Origin: an uncultured Eubacterium sp.
GTDB taxonomy: Bacteria > Bacillota > Clostridia > Lachnospirales > Lachnospiraceae
Assembly: GCA_947384955.1 (NCBI GenBank)
Contig: CANDJC010000047.1
Location: 1-32,766, forward strand
DNA length: 32,766 nt
Direction: 5' to 3'
In this document: positions 31,714 to 32,766 of the stretch, piece by piece
How the letters are laid out: each line of letters opens with the position of its first letter
Position numbering within the stretch: position 1 is the first letter of the stretch
The notes under the pieces: generated by a model
Seen by the model: only the letters and a program-made list of their open reading frames with translations
Told to the model about the DNA's origin: nothing
Database searches by the model: none
Program-made: the position numbers and the translations under genes

Positions 31714-32600
31714 AACTCTCCTTCCATATCAAAAATATTCATCTGCCTATATTTCTGCGGAAACCGGCTGATATATGCAAAGCATTCCTCCGGCCGGTAC
31801 ATCATTTGATTTTCCTCACAAAACGTCTGAAATAGGTTCATCAGCCTCCTGGCATTCGGACTCGGTATCTCATAAGAATTTCCGTACCTTTGGATATACG
31901 TCTCTTTCAGTCCCGGAAAATAGCGGTCCAGTGCCGCATAATAATATTCCCTGTCCCCGTCGCGAAGCGTCATCCCCATTCCAAAACAGATAATGCCCTT
32001 TACCCCTGTACGCGCGCACGCCTCCAAAATACCTGTTACATTTTCCTGTGTATCCGTGATAAACGGCAAAAGCGGCGTCATCCACACAACGGTCGGAATC
32101 CCACGCTCCTGCATCTGCTCCAGAATCTCAATCCGCCGCCCTGTGCCGCATACATGAGGCTCAATGATTCTGCTTATCGAATCCTCACAGCATGTAAGCG
32201 TTATCTGCACCACGCATTTCGACTCACGGTTTATCGCATCCAGCAAGCCGATGTCCTGCAAAATACGGTCAGATTTTGTCTGAACAGCTGCTCCAAAGCC
32301 ATATTTTAATATCAGCTCCAGACACCTTCTCGTCAGCCTCAGCTGTTCTTCACAATGCATATAAGGGTCAGACATCGACCCTGTGCCAATCATGCATCTG
32401 TTTCTTTTTGATTTCAAAGCCGCTTCCAGCAGCACTGGCGCATTCTGTTTTACTTCTATATCTTCAAACGGATGCGTAAACTGGTAGCACCTGCTTCTGC
32501 TGTCACAGTAAATGCAGCCGTGTGAACATCCCCGGTATATATTCATTCCGTACTGGCCGTCTCTGCCTGTCAGTATTCCTTTTGCGTCTGTAAAATGCAT
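31710..32600 (-). CDS. SPL-type radical SAM protein
   Basis: A 296-residue radical SAM enzyme. The cluster motif CSHGCIYC (residues about 25-32, CX3CX2C) follows MNIYRGC, and IGTGSMSDPYMHCEEQL, AVQTKSDRI and IVQITLT-like segments match the spore photoproduct lyase-like group (Rv2578c/SplB-like family). True SplB carries an extra conserved cysteine for repair of spore photoproduct; I do not see clear proof of it, so DNA repair is not claimed. No RiPP precursor is evident nearby. It is the first gene of a five-gene operon with the redox proteins and overlaps the next gene by 4 bases. It has a good promoter. Confidence 0.85.
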   Translation of the reverse strand: MHFTDAKGILTGRDGQYGMNIYRGCSHGCIYCDSRSRCYQFTHPFEDIEVKQNAPVLLEAALKSKRNRCMIGTGSMSDPYMHCEEQLRLTRRCLELILKYGFGAAVQTKSDRILQDIGLLDAINRESKCVVQITLTCCEDSISRIIEPHVCGTGRRIEILEQMQERGIPTVVWMTPLLPFITDTQENVTGILEACARTGVKGIICFGMGMTLRDGDREYYYAALDRYFPGLKETYIQRYGNSYEIPSPNARRLMNLFQTFCEENQMMYRPEECFAYISRFPQKYRQMNIFDMEGEL

Positions 32601-32636
32601 GGATTTAAAACCTCATTCCTGCTTTTTATGAGTTTT

Positions 32637-32665
32637 ATTATAGCGGAATCAGGTATAATATACAA
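32637..32665 (-). promoter_or_regulatory. Promoter of the five-gene SPL-redox operon
   Basis: On the minus strand a -35 TTGTAT (32660-32665), a 17-bp spacer and a perfect -10 TATAAT (32637-32642), about 35 bases before the ATG at 32600. Confidence 0.7.
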
Positions 32666-32699
32666 GGATGTGTGCTGGAAAATTGATGGTTTGGGCTAT

Positions 32700-32766
32700 G
32701 GGGGGAGATTATGGCCTCTCGGACGCCGGGTGACGGGAAGATGTCCTGGATTCCTGTGACGGCTCC
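32700..32766 (+). repeat. Dispersed repeat, copy E (cut by window end)
   Basis: GGGGGAG, then CTCGGACGCCGGGTGACGGG and a closing GGCTCC line up with 19323-19386 through nearly its full length. The next bases of that family (AGAATGTTAAGAAG) would lie just past the window end. Confidence 0.75.

Overview
The window looks like a chromosomal segment from a member of the Lachnospiraceae (Clostridia). The evidence is the SCIFF peptide and its radical SAM maturase next to a fused SecDF, a CD1871A-type CXXC mini-protein beside a 4Fe-4S membrane protein and a TlpA-like redoxin, several Rpn/PD-(D/E)XK nuclease-like genes, purine-rich Shine-Dalgarno sites, and frequent TTG/GTG starts. No rRNA, tRNA, CRISPR array or phage module was seen. 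The species cannot be named from the sequence alone.

Layout. 1-120: a copy of a dispersed GC-rich repeat. 284-1876: an AAA-type ATPase with a C-terminal PD-(D/E)XK nuclease domain. 1944-2470: a histidine phosphatase broken by a one-base frameshift. 2604-2917: an XRE repressor behind two identically spaced tandem operators. 3068-6996 (minus): secDF, scfB and the 47-codon SCIFF precursor scfA. 7341-8378 (plus): an Rpn-family nuclease-like gene lying between scfA and a TIGR04086-type membrane protein (8477-8851). 8932-9954: a GNAT acetyltransferase with an extra N-terminal domain. 10128-11319: cyclophilin and CheC. 11393-11521: a 42-residue membrane mini-protein. 11625-15767: two tandem secreted leucine-rich-repeat proteins. 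15943-16608: a small FliD-like protein. 16780-19219: an amino-acid ABC transporter. 19346-19586: a 241-bp nested inverted repeat. 19827-20336: a PH-like protein of unknown role. 20702-23278: a hybrid histidine kinase with two receiver domains. 23541-25819: two PD-(D/E)XK-like genes, the first preceded by the remnant tail of a lost paralogue. 25820-26662: noncoding, with short repeats. 26663-28614: a BlaI-type repressor, an M56 (BlaR1-like) metalloprotease with a non-penicillin sensor tail, and a coupled 45-residue ORF. 29121-32600: a five-gene operon (SPL-type radical SAM enzyme, exported FG-GAP-like protein, TlpA-like lipoprotein, CD1871A CXXC protein, 4Fe-4S membrane protein). 32700-32766: another repeat copy, cut by the window end.

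How the genes work together. The scfA-scfB-secDF block combines a ribosomally made peptide, its thioether-forming maturase and protein-export machinery. The redox operon probably carries electrons through the membrane to an extracytoplasmic thiol-disulfide protein. BlaI plus M56 form a sensor-repressor pair whose ligand is unlikely to be a beta-lactam. The intergenic repeats at both ends and at 19.3-20.7 kb belong to one family and are the most distinctive unexplained sequence feature here.
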